Positions 1 through 8,263 of a stretch of DNA of 64,000 nucleotides are shown piece after piece. The stretch's first letter is position 1, and each line of letters opens with the position of its first letter. Under the pieces are notes generated by a model. The model searched no databases. It was not told the origin of the DNA and saw only the letters and a list, made by a program, of their open reading frames with translations. Source of the stretch: CAWCFV01 sp963794995. GTDB lineage: Bacteria; Actinomycetota; Actinomycetes; JACCUZ01. The stretch spans positions 2,852,001-2,916,000 of the forward strand of contig CAWCFV010000002.1 of the NCBI GenBank assembly GCA_963794995.1, written 5' to 3'. Position numbers and translations under genes: made by a program.

Positions 1-67
1 CGAGGCGTCAGCGGGCGCCTGGGGGCTCTCCCGGACGTGGCGCGTCACGGGGTCGGACGGACAGCTG

Positions 68-379
68 ATGATGACGATGACGAAGGCGTTGCTGAGAAAG
101 AGTGCTGTCGTGCACCTGGCAAACGGCGAGGACTTCGTCCTACGAGGCAGCGCATGGAAGCGAGATTTTGCCGTCACCGACAGAGCTGGGCGCACGGTGC
201 TCCAGGCAGTCCCTCGAACCGGGGCTCTGGCCCTCAGGCCGCACGACTACCGGGTCGAACAGACAGGGCAGGTCCTCTCGTTGCCGGAGTTCGTGGCGCT
301 CGTGCAGATCTGGCGCATGAACCAGAACGGCGAGGCCGCGTCGGCCGCGGCCGGCGGTGCTGCGGTCGCGGGAACCTGA
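68..379 (+). CDS. Hypothetical protein, possibly LURP-one/tubby-like
   Basis: A 103-residue protein of unknown function. The middle (PRTGALALRPHDYRVEQTG, followed by LPEFVALVQIWRMNQ) alternates hydrophobic and polar residues as a beta-rich fold does. It faintly recalls the C-terminal part of LURP-one/scramblase-like proteins, but I cannot assign it firmly. The start is ambiguous because ATG ATG ACG ATG gives three closely spaced candidates and no strong ribosome binding site. The tail is an Ala/Gly-rich low-complexity stretch. Codon use is typical of the window, so I regard it as a real gene. It is immediately followed by a decayed cupin gene. Confidence 0.6.
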   Translation: MMTMTKALLRKSAVVHLANGEDFVLRGSAWKRDFAVTDRAGRTVLQAVPRTGALALRPHDYRVEQTGQVLSLPEFVALVQIWRMNQNGEAASAAAGGAAVAGT

Positions 380-380
380 G

Positions 381-619
381 CCCGGCGGAGGCCGGGTCGC
401 CACCCGCCGGCTGCGCGAGGACCTGCTGGGCCGCGCCCGCGCGGCCCACAGTGGCCGTGCCGCCCACACCGTGTTCGGTGCCACCGGCCACCTGCTGCGG
501 CAGACCGCGATGGCCGTCCTGGCGGGCACGTGCTCTCCGAGCACAACAGCCCGGGGGAGGCGAACCTGCACGTCCTCCGCGGCCGGGTGTGGCTCGGCGG
601 TGCCTCGGACTCGGTCTGA
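381..619 (+). pseudogene. Frameshifted, truncated cupin-domain gene
   Basis: The frame reading RRLREDLLGRARAAHSGRAA and then HTVFGATGHLLRQTAMAVLAG matches the start of small actinobacterial cupins. Around 522-530 the homology jumps to another frame, which reads HVLSEHNSPGEANLHVLRGR and then VWLGG, the typical cupin strand and PGE motif. One base appears to be lost at the jump. The second frame stops at 617-619, so the C-terminal half of the barrel is missing. No clear start codon or ribosome binding site is present. Family assignment is from remembered motifs. A sequencing error could explain the shift but not the missing C-terminus. Confidence 0.6.
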
Positions 620-780
620 GCAAGCGCAAAGCGGCCCCCCCAGAGCGAGGTGCACGGCCGCGGCACGGACCCGGTTGGTCCGGGCGCCCGACCCGCAGCG
701 CCTGATCCGTTCGGTGCCGTTCGGGGCCACATGAGCACCGGGACCCGCCAGGTCCTGCGGTGATGCTGCGGTCTGCGGTC

Positions 781-1734
781 TCACCGAGGGAGCGGCCGAC
801 TGTCCTGGCGGGACCGGCGCAGGAGCGACCGATCCTGGGGAGCCGTCGGGTCGGGGTGGGCCGCCGCCCCGCCGCACCGGGGCGGCCCGTCGGAGGTCTG
901 GCGCCGACCGCGACGCCACGCGACCAGCCCGGCCACCGAGGCCACCACCGCCGGCAGCACCCAGCCCGGCACGCCGGCCGCCCATCGGGCGACCGCCTCC
1001 TGGGCCGTCGACTCCAGATCGGTGGTGTCCCCGAGGCCCACGACGCCGGTCACACCCGCCGTGCCGTCGTAGCGGAGGAACAGCCCGCCGATCACGATGA
1101 ACATGACCCCGGCGATCGCGCTCGTGCTGTGCACCCGGATCGGTCCCAGCACGAACTCGCGGCCTCGCAGCAGCCGCCGTCGGCCCAACCCGAAGCGCTC
1201 CCAGAGCAGCGCGAGGACCAGCAGCGGCGCGGCCATGCCGAGCGCGTAGACAGCCAGCAGCAGTGCGCCCCGAACGGGGCTGGACTGCGTCGCGGCCACG
1301 GTGAGGATCGCCCCCAGCACCGGCCCGGAGCAGAACCCGGCGAGGCCGTACACAGCTCCGAGGGCGAGCGTCGAGGCCCAGGACCCTGCATGGCCACCTT
1401 GACGCTGGGCCCAGCCCTGGAGCCGGCCGGCGAAGGGCGTCCGGAACCCGCGGCCGACGACCTGGAGCACGCCGAGCCCGACGATCGTCCAGCCGGCCAC
1501 CGAGATCAGGGTGCTCCGGTGGCCGTAGAACAGCTGCGAGGCCGTGCTCGCTCCCATCCCCAGCGGAACGAGCGTGACGAGCAGGCCGGCGTAGAACACC
1601 GTGGTGCGCACCACCATCGCCGTGGGCGAGGCGAACGCATAGGCGAAGAAGGACGGCAGCAGCAGGGCGCTGCACGGCGAGAGCAGGGCCAGCAGACCCG
1701 CCGCGAACGCGGCGATCAGACCGATCTCGCTCAT
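781..1734 (-). CDS. CcdA/DsbD-like thiol-disulfide membrane protein
   Basis: An integral membrane protein of the CcdA/DsbD transmembrane family, which carries electrons across the membrane to periplasmic thioredoxin-like proteins. The first helix contains LLALLSPCSALLLPSF, and another contains GLAGFCSGPVLGAIL; their two cysteines are the expected redox pair in helices 1 and 4. About six helices fill residues 1-200. A further helix lies near residues 260-285, followed by a basic Arg/Pro-rich tail not typical of the family. Its ATG overlaps the stop of the DsbA-like gene (ATGA), so the two are probably translated together. The likely role is to reduce or recycle that DsbA-like partner. Confidence 0.85.
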   Translation of the reverse strand: MSEIGLIAAFAAGLLALLSPCSALLLPSFFAYAFASPTAMVVRTTVFYAGLLVTLVPLGMGASTASQLFYGHRSTLISVAGWTIVGLGVLQVVGRGFRTPFAGRLQGWAQRQGGHAGSWASTLALGAVYGLAGFCSGPVLGAILTVAATQSSPVRGALLLAVYALGMAAPLLVLALLWERFGLGRRRLLRGREFVLGPIRVHSTSAIAGVMFIVIGGLFLRYDGTAGVTGVVGLGDTTDLESTAQEAVARWAAGVPGWVLPAVVASVAGLVAWRRGRRQTSDGPPRCGGAAAHPDPTAPQDRSLLRRSRQDSRPLPR

Positions 1735-2477
1735 CGGGCAGCCGCGGCCGCGTCCTCGATCACGCCGACGAACACCTCGAGCGGCTGTGCGCCCATCACC
1801 GGTCGTCCGTTGACCAGGAACGCGGGCGTCCCCGTCACCCCGAGCGACTGTCCCTCGGCGAAGTCCCGCTCCACCGCCTCGGACGCCGCCTCGTCGTCGA
1901 GCGCCCGGCGGAAGCGCGGCACGTCGAGCCCGGCCTCGCGGGCGACCTCCACGACGTACTGCTCGGTGACCACGCCCGTGTTGGGGGCGGCCGGTTGGCG
2001 GTCGTACATCGCGTCGTGGAACGCCCAGAACGCGTCCTGCTCGGCTGCCGCGCGCCCGGCGATCGCGGCGGTCCGCGACTCGGGTCCGAGATAGGGGAAG
2101 TCCCTCCACTCGATCCGCAGGGTGCCGTCGTCGACGAAGCGCTCGATGAGCTCGGGCTCGGTGTCCCGGGCGAACTTCCCGCAGAACGGGCACTGGAACT
2201 CCGAGTAGCTCACCATCACCACCGGCGCCTGCGGGTCACCGAGAGCCATCGCGTCGCCCGGTTCGCGGCGGGCGATCCGGGCGAGCGGGTCGTCCTCCGG
2301 GACCGCCTCCTGCGCCGTCCCGTCCCGCGCAGGCGGCTCCGTGGCGCCTGCGCGGGCCGACCGGTCTGCGGGGGAGTCGGTCAGCCGGGGGGTCAGCGCG
2401 ACGGCCGCGGCGACCAGAGCGGCGACCAGTGCCACCACGAGCGGGACTGTCGGGCTCTTAGGGGAACTGCTGGGCAT
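1731..2477 (-). CDS. Membrane-anchored DsbA-like thioredoxin-fold oxidoreductase
   Basis: A 248-residue protein with one N-terminal membrane anchor (VPLVVALVAALVAAAVALT) and an extracytoplasmic thioredoxin_4/DsbA domain. The active site is CPFC in SEFQCPFCGKF, and the cis-proline region is GVTGTPAFLVNG. It probably handles disulfides of exported proteins or detoxifies sulfur species. It overlaps the membrane protein gene upstream by 20 nt and the CcdA-like gene downstream by 4 nt, placing it in the ArsR-rhodanese operon. The ATG at 2477 was chosen because it immediately precedes a basic residue and the anchor. Confidence 0.88.
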   Translation of the reverse strand: MPSSSPKSPTVPLVVALVAALVAAAVALTPRLTDSPADRSARAGATEPPARDGTAQEAVPEDDPLARIARREPGDAMALGDPQAPVVMVSYSEFQCPFCGKFARDTEPELIERFVDDGTLRIEWRDFPYLGPESRTAAIAGRAAAEQDAFWAFHDAMYDRQPAAPNTGVVTEQYVVEVAREAGLDVPRFRRALDDEAASEAVERDFAEGQSLGVTGTPAFLVNGRPVMGAQPLEVFVGVIEDAAAAAR

Positions 2478-2958
2478 CGGCGGTCCTCCGGGACTCGGAC
2501 GGCATCCGGCATGCGCGCTCGCCGCGCAGCCGCTGGCGAAGGGCCCAGAGCAGCAGCAGCACGGCCGCGCCCTGGAGCAGAGGTTGGACGGGCTCGAACC
2601 AGGTGACGGCCCCGGCGGACCCGAGGGCCACCAGGACGAGCTTGTTGCAGACCGGACAGCCGACCGCGAAGTAGGTCAGCAGGGCACCGAGGTACCCGCC
2701 GCGGCGGGGCGGCCCGTCATCCGGTAGCCCGCCGGGCGCGGCGACGTAGGTCGCGGTCAGCAGCCCGGCCAGCAGCGAGGTGAGGACCAGGGCCGGCCAC
2801 GCCCACCACGTCGGCGGGATCTCCCGCCAGAACAGCCCGGTGTCGACGAGGTCGGTCGGGACGGCGACCAGCACGGCGTAGCCGAGGGCGGACCCGGCCG
2901 CGGCCGCCCACCGACGCGCCGGCCATCGCGCCAAGTCCCCGCTGAGCCCGGGCGTCAC
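2458..2958 (-). CDS. Four-helix membrane protein with a CPVC motif
   Basis: A 166-residue membrane protein with roughly four hydrophobic segments. The conserved signature is FAVGCPVCNKLVLVALGS, placing a CxxC-like pair at the membrane edge before the last helix. Proteins like this travel with DsbA/CcdA genes, which suggests thiol redox or metal/sulfur transfer, but the family has no defined activity that I know. The GTG start at 2958 overlaps the regulator stop (GTGA), a better choice than the ATG upstream at 2994, which lies inside the regulator gene. Co-expression with the regulator is therefore likely. Confidence 0.75.
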   Translation of the reverse strand: MTPGLSGDLARWPARRWAAAAGSALGYAVLVAVPTDLVDTGLFWREIPPTWWAWPALVLTSLLAGLLTATYVAAPGGLPDDGPPRRGGYLGALLTYFAVGCPVCNKLVLVALGSAGAVTWFEPVQPLLQGAAVLLLLWALRQRLRGERACRMPSESRRTADAQQFP

Positions 2959-3632
2959 GATGCCGCGACGACGGGGAGGCCGGACGTGCGCCACTCGAGC
3001 ATCCCGTCCTGCAGCCGGCGGGCCGGCACCCCGGCAGCGGCGAGCAGGCGGACCGCGTCGTGCGCCATGACGCAGTAGGCCCCCCGGCAGTAGGCCACCA
3101 CGTCCCGCGCGGCAGCGAGCTGTGGCAGGTGCTCGGCCAGGTCACCGAAGGGGACGCTGACCGCACCCGGGATGTGCCCGGCGGTGTACTCCTCCGTCGG
3201 GCGGACGTCGAGCAGTACCACGGAGCCCGAGCCGAGACGGTCCAGCAGCTCGTCGCGGGTGACCTCGTCGACGTCACCCAGCCCGGCACCGCCGAGATAG
3301 GCGGACAGCGCGCGCTCCACGTCGGCCGAGTGGACCCGCGCGACGGTCCGCATCATCGAGAACAGCGCCGCGACGTCGTCGCCGGCGAGCCGGTAGTGCA
3401 CCTTGGTGCCCTGGCGCCGGGTCAGGACGAGGTTGGACAGCTTGAGCACCTGCAGGTGAGCCGACGCCGTGCTGACCCCCAGCCCGGCCTCGCGCGCCAG
3501 GGAGTCGACGGTCCGCTCGCCCTGGCCGAGGATCTCGATGAGCTCCAGGCGCTTGGCGCTGGCGAACGCCTTGCCGACGACCGCCAGCCGGTCGAAGACG
3601 TCGTTCCGGCCGTCCGTTCCGTGCTCTGACAT
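2955..3632 (-). CDS. ArsR-family regulator fused to a rhodanese domain
   Basis: A 225-residue fusion. Residues about 10-100 form an ArsR winged helix (VSTASAHLQVLKLSNLVLTR is the recognition region). Residues about 115-220 form a rhodanese domain with DVRPTEEYTAGHIPGAVSVP and active-site loop YCRGAYC. Such fusions are thought to sense persulfide or thiol stress through the rhodanese cysteine. It heads a four-gene minus-strand operon (CPVC protein, DsbA-like, CcdA-like). A perfect palindrome directly upstream, overlapping its ribosome binding site, is the obvious autoregulatory operator. The inducer is inferred, not shown. Confidence 0.9.
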   Translation of the reverse strand: MSEHGTDGRNDVFDRLAVVGKAFASAKRLELIEILGQGERTVDSLAREAGLGVSTASAHLQVLKLSNLVLTRRQGTKVHYRLAGDDVAALFSMMRTVARVHSADVERALSAYLGGAGLGDVDEVTRDELLDRLGSGSVVLLDVRPTEEYTAGHIPGAVSVPFGDLAEHLPQLAAARDVVAYCRGAYCVMAHDAVRLLAAAGVPARRLQDGMLEWRTSGLPVVAAS

Positions 3633-3637
3633 TCCAA

Positions 3638-3659
3638 TCCTCCAAAGTTCTTTGGAGGA
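3638..3659. promoter_or_regulatory. 22-bp perfect palindrome, probable ArsR operator
   Basis: The arms TCCTCCAAAG and CTTTGGAGGA are exact reverse complements around a TT centre. The palindrome begins 6 bp upstream of the ArsR-rhodanese ATG, and its proximal arm contains the Shine-Dalgarno GGAGGA. Bound repressor would therefore sit at the start of the transcript region, and in RNA the hairpin would hide the ribosome binding site. Confidence 0.8.
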
Positions 3660-3701
3660 AGATAGTAGGCCTCGACGCGGATCGCCAGTCGCCCCGTCGG
3701 C

Positions 3702-4712
3702 TCAGGCGGTGAACAGGGCGCTGTAGGCGTTGAGCGCCGGCTGCCCGCCGAGGTGCGCGTAGAGCACCGTGGAGTCCTTGGCGATGTCACCGTCGCGGAC
3801 CAGGTCGATGAGCCCGGCCATCGACTTCCCCTCGTACACCGGGTCGATGATCATCCCCTCGAGGCGCCCGGTGAGACGGATCGCGTCGAGGGTGGACTGC
3901 ACCGGGACCCCGTACAGGTCACCGGCCCAGCCCTCCAGCACCGTGATCTCCTCGTCGCGCAGCTCACGGCCCAGGCCGATCAGGTCCGCGGTGCTGCGCG
4001 CGATCCGCTCGACCTGGGCCCGGGTCTCGGCGATCTTCGCCGACGCGTCGATGCCGATCACCCGGCGAGGGCGGTCCTGCCCGGCGAAGCCGGCGACCAT
4101 CCCCGCGTGGGTGGAGCCGGTCACCGAGCAGACGACGATCGTGTCGAAGAAGACCCCGAGCTCGTCCTCCTGGCGCGCCACCTCGTCGGCCCAGCCCACG
4201 AAGCCCAGGCCGCCCAGACGGTGGTCCGAGGCGCCGGCGGGGATGCCGTACGGCGTGCCGCCCCGGCGGCGCACGTCGTCGAGCGCGGCGTTCCAGCTGT
4301 CCTTGAACCCGATCCCGAAGCCCGCGGGGTCCAGCCGGACCTCGGCACCCATGATCCGCGACAGCATGATGTTGCCGACCCGGTCGTTGACGCAGTCCGG
4401 CCAGTCGACCCACCGCTCCTGGACGAGGACCGCCTGCAGGCCCATCCGCGCGGCGAGCGCGGCCACCTGCCGGGTGTGGTTGGACTGGTAGCCGCCGATC
4501 GAGACCAGGGTGTCGGCCCCCTGTGCGATCACGTCCGGCGCGATGTACTCGAGCTTGCGGGTCTTGTTGCCGCCGTAGGCGAGACCGCTGTTGCAGTCCT
4601 CGCGCTTGGCCCAGATCCGCGCGCCGCCGAGGTGCTCGGTGAGCCGTTCCAGCGGGTGCACCGGGCTCGGGCCGAACAGCAGCGGGTAGCGAGGGAAGTC
4701 CGCGAGCGGCAT
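3702..4712 (-). CDS. acdS: 1-aminocyclopropane-1-carboxylate (ACC) deaminase
   Basis: A PLP enzyme of fold type II that splits ACC, the plant ethylene precursor, into 2-oxobutanoate and ammonia. It is 336 residues, the family length. The PLP lysine is K50 in YGGNKTRK and the catalytic serine is S77 in GGYQSNHTRQ. The residues that separate true ACC deaminase from D-cysteine desulfhydrase are present: Y293-E294 in VYEGKS and L321 in AHLGGQPAL. A good ribosome binding site (AGGAGAG) precedes the ATG. It appears monocistronic and points to plant association or use of ACC as a nitrogen source. Confidence 0.93.
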   Translation of the reverse strand: MPLADFPRYPLLFGPSPVHPLERLTEHLGGARIWAKREDCNSGLAYGGNKTRKLEYIAPDVIAQGADTLVSIGGYQSNHTRQVAALAARMGLQAVLVQERWVDWPDCVNDRVGNIMLSRIMGAEVRLDPAGFGIGFKDSWNAALDDVRRRGGTPYGIPAGASDHRLGGLGFVGWADEVARQEDELGVFFDTIVVCSVTGSTHAGMVAGFAGQDRPRRVIGIDASAKIAETRAQVERIARSTADLIGLGRELRDEEITVLEGWAGDLYGVPVQSTLDAIRLTGRLEGMIIDPVYEGKSMAGLIDLVRDGDIAKDSTVLYAHLGGQPALNAYSALFTA

Positions 4713-4882
4713 GGGTCTCTCCTGAGGTCGGTGCCAGGATCCTGCCCGCGCCGCCGGCCCCGCGCCACGCCGGCCCGCCGGGTGGACGCCGGACGGCCGG
4801 GCCGTCCCGGCCGGGTTCGCGGCGCGCTCCCCGGGGCATCACGCCCTGGTCCGACGACGTACCCAGAGCGAAGGAGAACGAC

Positions 4883-5290
4883 ATGGGCGAGATGGCGATC
4901 GGCACCACCGTCGACCAGCCGTTCGAGGCGACCCTCGAGGCGACCCGGCAGGCCCTCGAGGGCCAGGGCTTCGGCGTCCTGACCGAGATCGACCTCGCGG
5001 CGACCCTCAAGGACAAGATCGACGCCGACATCGCCCCGCAGGTCATCCTCGGCGCGTGCCGGCCGCCGCTGGCGCACGCGGCGGTCCAGGTGGAGCCGTC
5101 GATCGGGATGCTGCTGCCCTGCAACGTCGTGGTCCGCGCCCTCGACGACGGCGCCACCCGGGTCGAGGCGATGGACCCGGATGTGATGGTCACCCTCACC
5201 CGCAACGACGGGCTGGCCGAGGTCGCCGCCGACGCCCGTGAGCGGCTCGCCCAGGCGCTGGGCTCCCTGTCCGGGTCCCCCGCCGCCTGA
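4883..5290 (+). CDS. DUF302 domain protein
   Basis: A 135-residue soluble protein matching the DUF302 pattern: FEATLEATRQALEGQGFGVL, then TEIDLAATLKDKI and ILGACRPPLAHAAVQVEP, ending with IGMLLPCNVVVR. The fold is small and its function unknown; some members bind lipid-like or metal ligands. A clear AAGGAGAACGAC ribosome binding site precedes the ATG. It stands alone between the divergent acdS gene and the helicase. Confidence 0.85.
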   Translation: MGEMAIGTTVDQPFEATLEATRQALEGQGFGVLTEIDLAATLKDKIDADIAPQVILGACRPPLAHAAVQVEPSIGMLLPCNVVVRALDDGATRVEAMDPDVMVTLTRNDGLAEVAADARERLAQALGSLSGSPAA

Positions 5291-5613
5291 GCCCGCCGGA
5301 CCCTCCGCCGCAGCCCTCCTCCCGCGCGGCGCCCCCGGGCGGGAGGACGGGTGGCTAGGATGGGCCCCGGGGAATCGCGGTGGTGTGGCGACACCGCTCC
5401 GTGCGACCGCTGAGCGGATCATCGCGAGGGGCGCACGGGTCGACCTCGGGCCGTCCCGGTCCGGGCGTCGGTCTCCCACGCCGTCGAGGTGCGACTCGTT
5501 GCTCGGAGTCGCCATCCGAGGCCACGACGGGCAGTCCCGTCGCCCGGCCCCGGGACGGCACGCAGTACCTGCCGTCACGCCGACCGGGCAGGGCACTGGC
5601 GAAGGAGGAGTCC
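5291..5613 (+). other. 323-bp region upstream of the helicase gene
   Basis: No convincing gene. A possible -10 element (GGCTAGGAT) lies near 5352-5360, which would give the helicase a leader of about 240 nt. The helicase frame is open through most of this stretch, but the translation is Arg/Pro-rich and unlike a protein, and a strong GGAGGAG followed by GTG at 5614 marks the start. I recognise no riboswitch class in it. Confidence 0.4.
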
Positions 5614-7761
5614 GTGGCTCAACGTGGCCCGCGCCACCCGGGTGCTCGCCGTCAGGCACCGCGCACGCAGCGACGCGGCCGTGACGCGGGCAACGAGGGC
5701 ATCATCCCGGTGCTGGCCCGCACCGTGCGCCAGGTCGAGGCCGCCACCGAGCGAGGACCGGTGCGGCCGTCGGTGCGCACGAAGTTCCAGGCCGTCGCCC
5801 TGCTGGTGCGCGAGGAGCGCGCCCGGGTCAGGTCGGACGCCACCCTCGGCGAGATGCGACGGGGCGAGCAGCTGAAGCGGCTCGACGGCGTGGCCACGAT
5901 CCTCGCCCAGTCCGCGGTGCGGGACGCGTCGCTGCTGGCCCTGCTCGCCGACAACGCCGTGGTCTCGGAGGCCGCCAGGTCGCTGGCCCGCGACCTGCAG
6001 CGCGGCGCCGGCCTCGACGCCGACCCGGACGAGGACGTCGCGCCCCCGCCGGCCCCGGTGGCCGGCCCGGTCGTGTCCGAACGCCGGGTCGTGCCGCAGT
6101 CGGTCGTCGCACGGCAGCTCGCCAACCCGTTCCTCGCGCCGGACTTCGAGTCCGTCCGGCCGGCTACGGCGGCGCCCCGGCGCCTGGCCGGCTGGGAGCT
6201 GCTGGAACCGCTGTTCCGGTCGTTCGAGGAGGCCGGCGGCGGCGCGGCGGCCTGCATGTCGCTCCCCGCGCCGTCCTCCCTCGAGGCGCCCGGTGCGCTG
6301 GAGCTGATGCCGCACCAGGCGCGGGTGGTCGCCGCTGCCGCCTCCGGTCACCGCAGCTTCCTGCTGGCCGACGAGCCGGGCCTGGGCAAGACCGCGCAGG
6401 CCCTGCTGGCGGCGCAGGCGGCCAACGCGTACCCGCTGCTCGTCGTCGTCCCCAACGTCGTCAAGACGAACTGGGCGCGCGAGGCCACGCTGTGGACGCC
6501 CGGGCGGGTGGCCACCGTCATCCACGGCAACGGCGACACGATCGACGGCTTCGCCGACATCGTCATCGTCAACTACGAGGTGCTCGACCGGCACGTGGGA
6601 TGGCTCGGGGACCTCGGTTTCCGCGGGATGGTCGTCGACGAGGCGCACTTCATCAAGAACAAGAGCTCGCAGCGGTCGCAGCACGTGCTCGAGCTCTCCG
6701 AGCGGATGCGGTTCCGGGTCGCGCGTCCCTTGCTGATGGCCCTGACCGGGACCCCCCTGATCAACGACATCGAGGACTTCCGGGCGATCTGGCAGTTCCT
6801 CGGCTGGATCGACGACGAGAAGCCGCTCGCCGAGCTGATGCACGCGCTCGAGGAGACCGGGCTGACGCCCGCCGACCCCGGCTTCTACCGGGCTGCTCGC
6901 GGCGCCGTGATCGACCTCGGCATCGTGCGCCGCCGCAAGGTCGACGTCGCCGCCGACATCCCGGCCCGGCGCATCGCCGACCTGCCCGTCGAGCTCGACG
7001 ACGCGGCCGGCCGGTCGATCCGGGAGGCCGAGCGCGAGCTGGCGATGCGACTCGTGGCGCAGTACCGGCGCGCGCTCGCGAGACGCACGTCCGTGCCCGA
7101 CGACGGGATCGACCACGAGCTGGTCCGGCGGATCGCCACCCGTGAGCGGAAGGCGTCCAGCGAGGCCAAGACCGGCGAGAACGTCTTCAGCATGATGCGG
7201 CGCATCGGCCAGGCGAAGGCCGGCCTCGCCGCCGACTACGCCGCGCAGCTCGCCCGCAGCGCCGGCAAGGTCGTCTTCTTCGCCAAGCACGTCGACGTCA
7301 TGGACGCCGCCGAGGAGGCCTTCGCCAAGCGCGGGATCCGCTTCTCCTCGATCCGCGGCGACCAGACCTCCACGGTGCGCCAGCGGAACATCGACGCGTT
7401 CGTGACGGACCCCGACGTGCACGTGGCCGTCTGCTCGCTGACCGCCGCCGGGGTCGGCATCAACCTGCAGGTGGCCTCGAACATCGTGCTCGCCGAGCTC
7501 TCCTGGACCGATGCCGAGCAGACCCAGGCCATCGACCGGAGCCACCGCATCGGCCAGACCGAGCCGGTCACCGCCTGGCGGATCATCGCCGCCCAGACCC
7601 TGGACGCCAAGATCGCCGAGCTGATCGACAGCAAGGCCGGGCTGGCCGCCCGAGCGCTGGACGGCTCCGACGAGGAGATGTCGTCGTCGGCCGACATCCA
7701 GCTCGAGGCCATCGTCGCGCTGCTCACCGACGCGCTGACGGAGTCGCCCGTCAGCGGGTGA
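5614..7761 (+). CDS. SNF2-family DEAH helicase/ATPase
   Basis: A 715-residue SNF2/SWI2-type DNA-dependent ATPase. The N-terminal 220 residues are a charged, non-catalytic region. Walker A is DEPGLGKTAQ near residue 253, motif II is DEAH near 342, motif III is LTGTP, and the C-terminal RecA lobe contains TAAGVGIN and motif VI QAIDRSHRIGQ. The compact two-lobe layout resembles SMARCAL1-like translocases, so a role in replication, repair or remodelling of protein-DNA complexes is likely but unproven. The GTG start was chosen for its ideal AAGGAGGAG ribosome binding site. It is followed after 18 bp by the antiporter genes. Confidence 0.9.
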   Translation: MAQRGPRHPGARRQAPRTQRRGRDAGNEGIIPVLARTVRQVEAATERGPVRPSVRTKFQAVALLVREERARVRSDATLGEMRRGEQLKRLDGVATILAQSAVRDASLLALLADNAVVSEAARSLARDLQRGAGLDADPDEDVAPPPAPVAGPVVSERRVVPQSVVARQLANPFLAPDFESVRPATAAPRRLAGWELLEPLFRSFEEAGGGAAACMSLPAPSSLEAPGALELMPHQARVVAAAASGHRSFLLADEPGLGKTAQALLAAQAANAYPLLVVVPNVVKTNWAREATLWTPGRVATVIHGNGDTIDGFADIVIVNYEVLDRHVGWLGDLGFRGMVVDEAHFIKNKSSQRSQHVLELSERMRFRVARPLLMALTGTPLINDIEDFRAIWQFLGWIDDEKPLAELMHALEETGLTPADPGFYRAARGAVIDLGIVRRRKVDVAADIPARRIADLPVELDDAAGRSIREAERELAMRLVAQYRRALARRTSVPDDGIDHELVRRIATRERKASSEAKTGENVFSMMRRIGQAKAGLAADYAAQLARSAGKVVFFAKHVDVMDAAEEAFAKRGIRFSSIRGDQTSTVRQRNIDAFVTDPDVHVAVCSLTAAGVGINLQVASNIVLAELSWTDAEQTQAIDRSHRIGQTEPVTAWRIIAAQTLDAKIAELIDSKAGLAARALDGSDEEMSSSADIQLEAIVALLTDALTESPVSG

Positions 7762-7779
7762 CCCGGGCAGGATGGCCGC

Positions 7780-8259
7780 ATGGACGTCACCGAGATCCTG
7801 CTGCCGGGCGTCGGCGTGCGCTACGAGCTCGACATCGCGGCCGGGGAGCGCCTCGGCGTCGTGTCCTACCGCGACGGCCGGTTCGAGCTGGTCCGTTACG
7901 GTCCGGACGACCCCGACTCCTCCACCTCGCTGGTCCTGCTGACCTCCGGAGAGGCGGACACCGTGGCCGAGATCATGGGTGCCCCCCGGATCACCGAGCG
8001 GTTCGCCGACCTCACCCGGGAGATCCCGGGGCTCGCCTCGGCCACGGTCGACGTCCACGAGCAGTCGCGGTTCGACGGACGACCGCTGGGCGACACCCAG
8101 GCGCGCACCCGCACCGGCGCGTCGGTCGTGGCGATCGTCCGCGGGGAGGACGTGATCGCCTCCCCGACGCCCCAGGAGACCCTCCGCGGCGGGGACTCCC
8201 TCGTGGTCGTCGGGACGGACAGCGGCATCCAGGGCGTCCGGACCATCGTCGGCGGCTGA
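7780..8259 (+). CDS. K+/H+ antiporter regulatory subunit, KhtT-like
   Basis: A 159-residue cytoplasmic protein. The N-terminal half (VTEILLPGVGVRYEL, GERLGVVSYRDGR) resembles the KhtT/YhaT N-terminal module. Residues about 85-157 form a TrkA-C/RCK_C domain (TGASVVAIVRGEDVIASPTP, then LRGGDSLVVVGT). In Bacillus, KhtT gates the KhtU antiporter in response to ligands such as c-di-AMP, so this protein probably gates the antiporter encoded 4 bp downstream. The two genes form a tight operon. Confidence 0.87.
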   Translation: MDVTEILLPGVGVRYELDIAAGERLGVVSYRDGRFELVRYGPDDPDSSTSLVLLTSGEADTVAEIMGAPRITERFADLTREIPGLASATVDVHEQSRFDGRPLGDTQARTRTGASVVAIVRGEDVIASPTPQETLRGGDSLVVVGTDSGIQGVRTIVGG

Positions 8260-8263
8260 GGAC

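Noticed and set aside
5365..5400. GGGGAAT upstream of the helicase gene as a SigR promoter
   Set aside because: The triplet 18 bp downstream is CCG.
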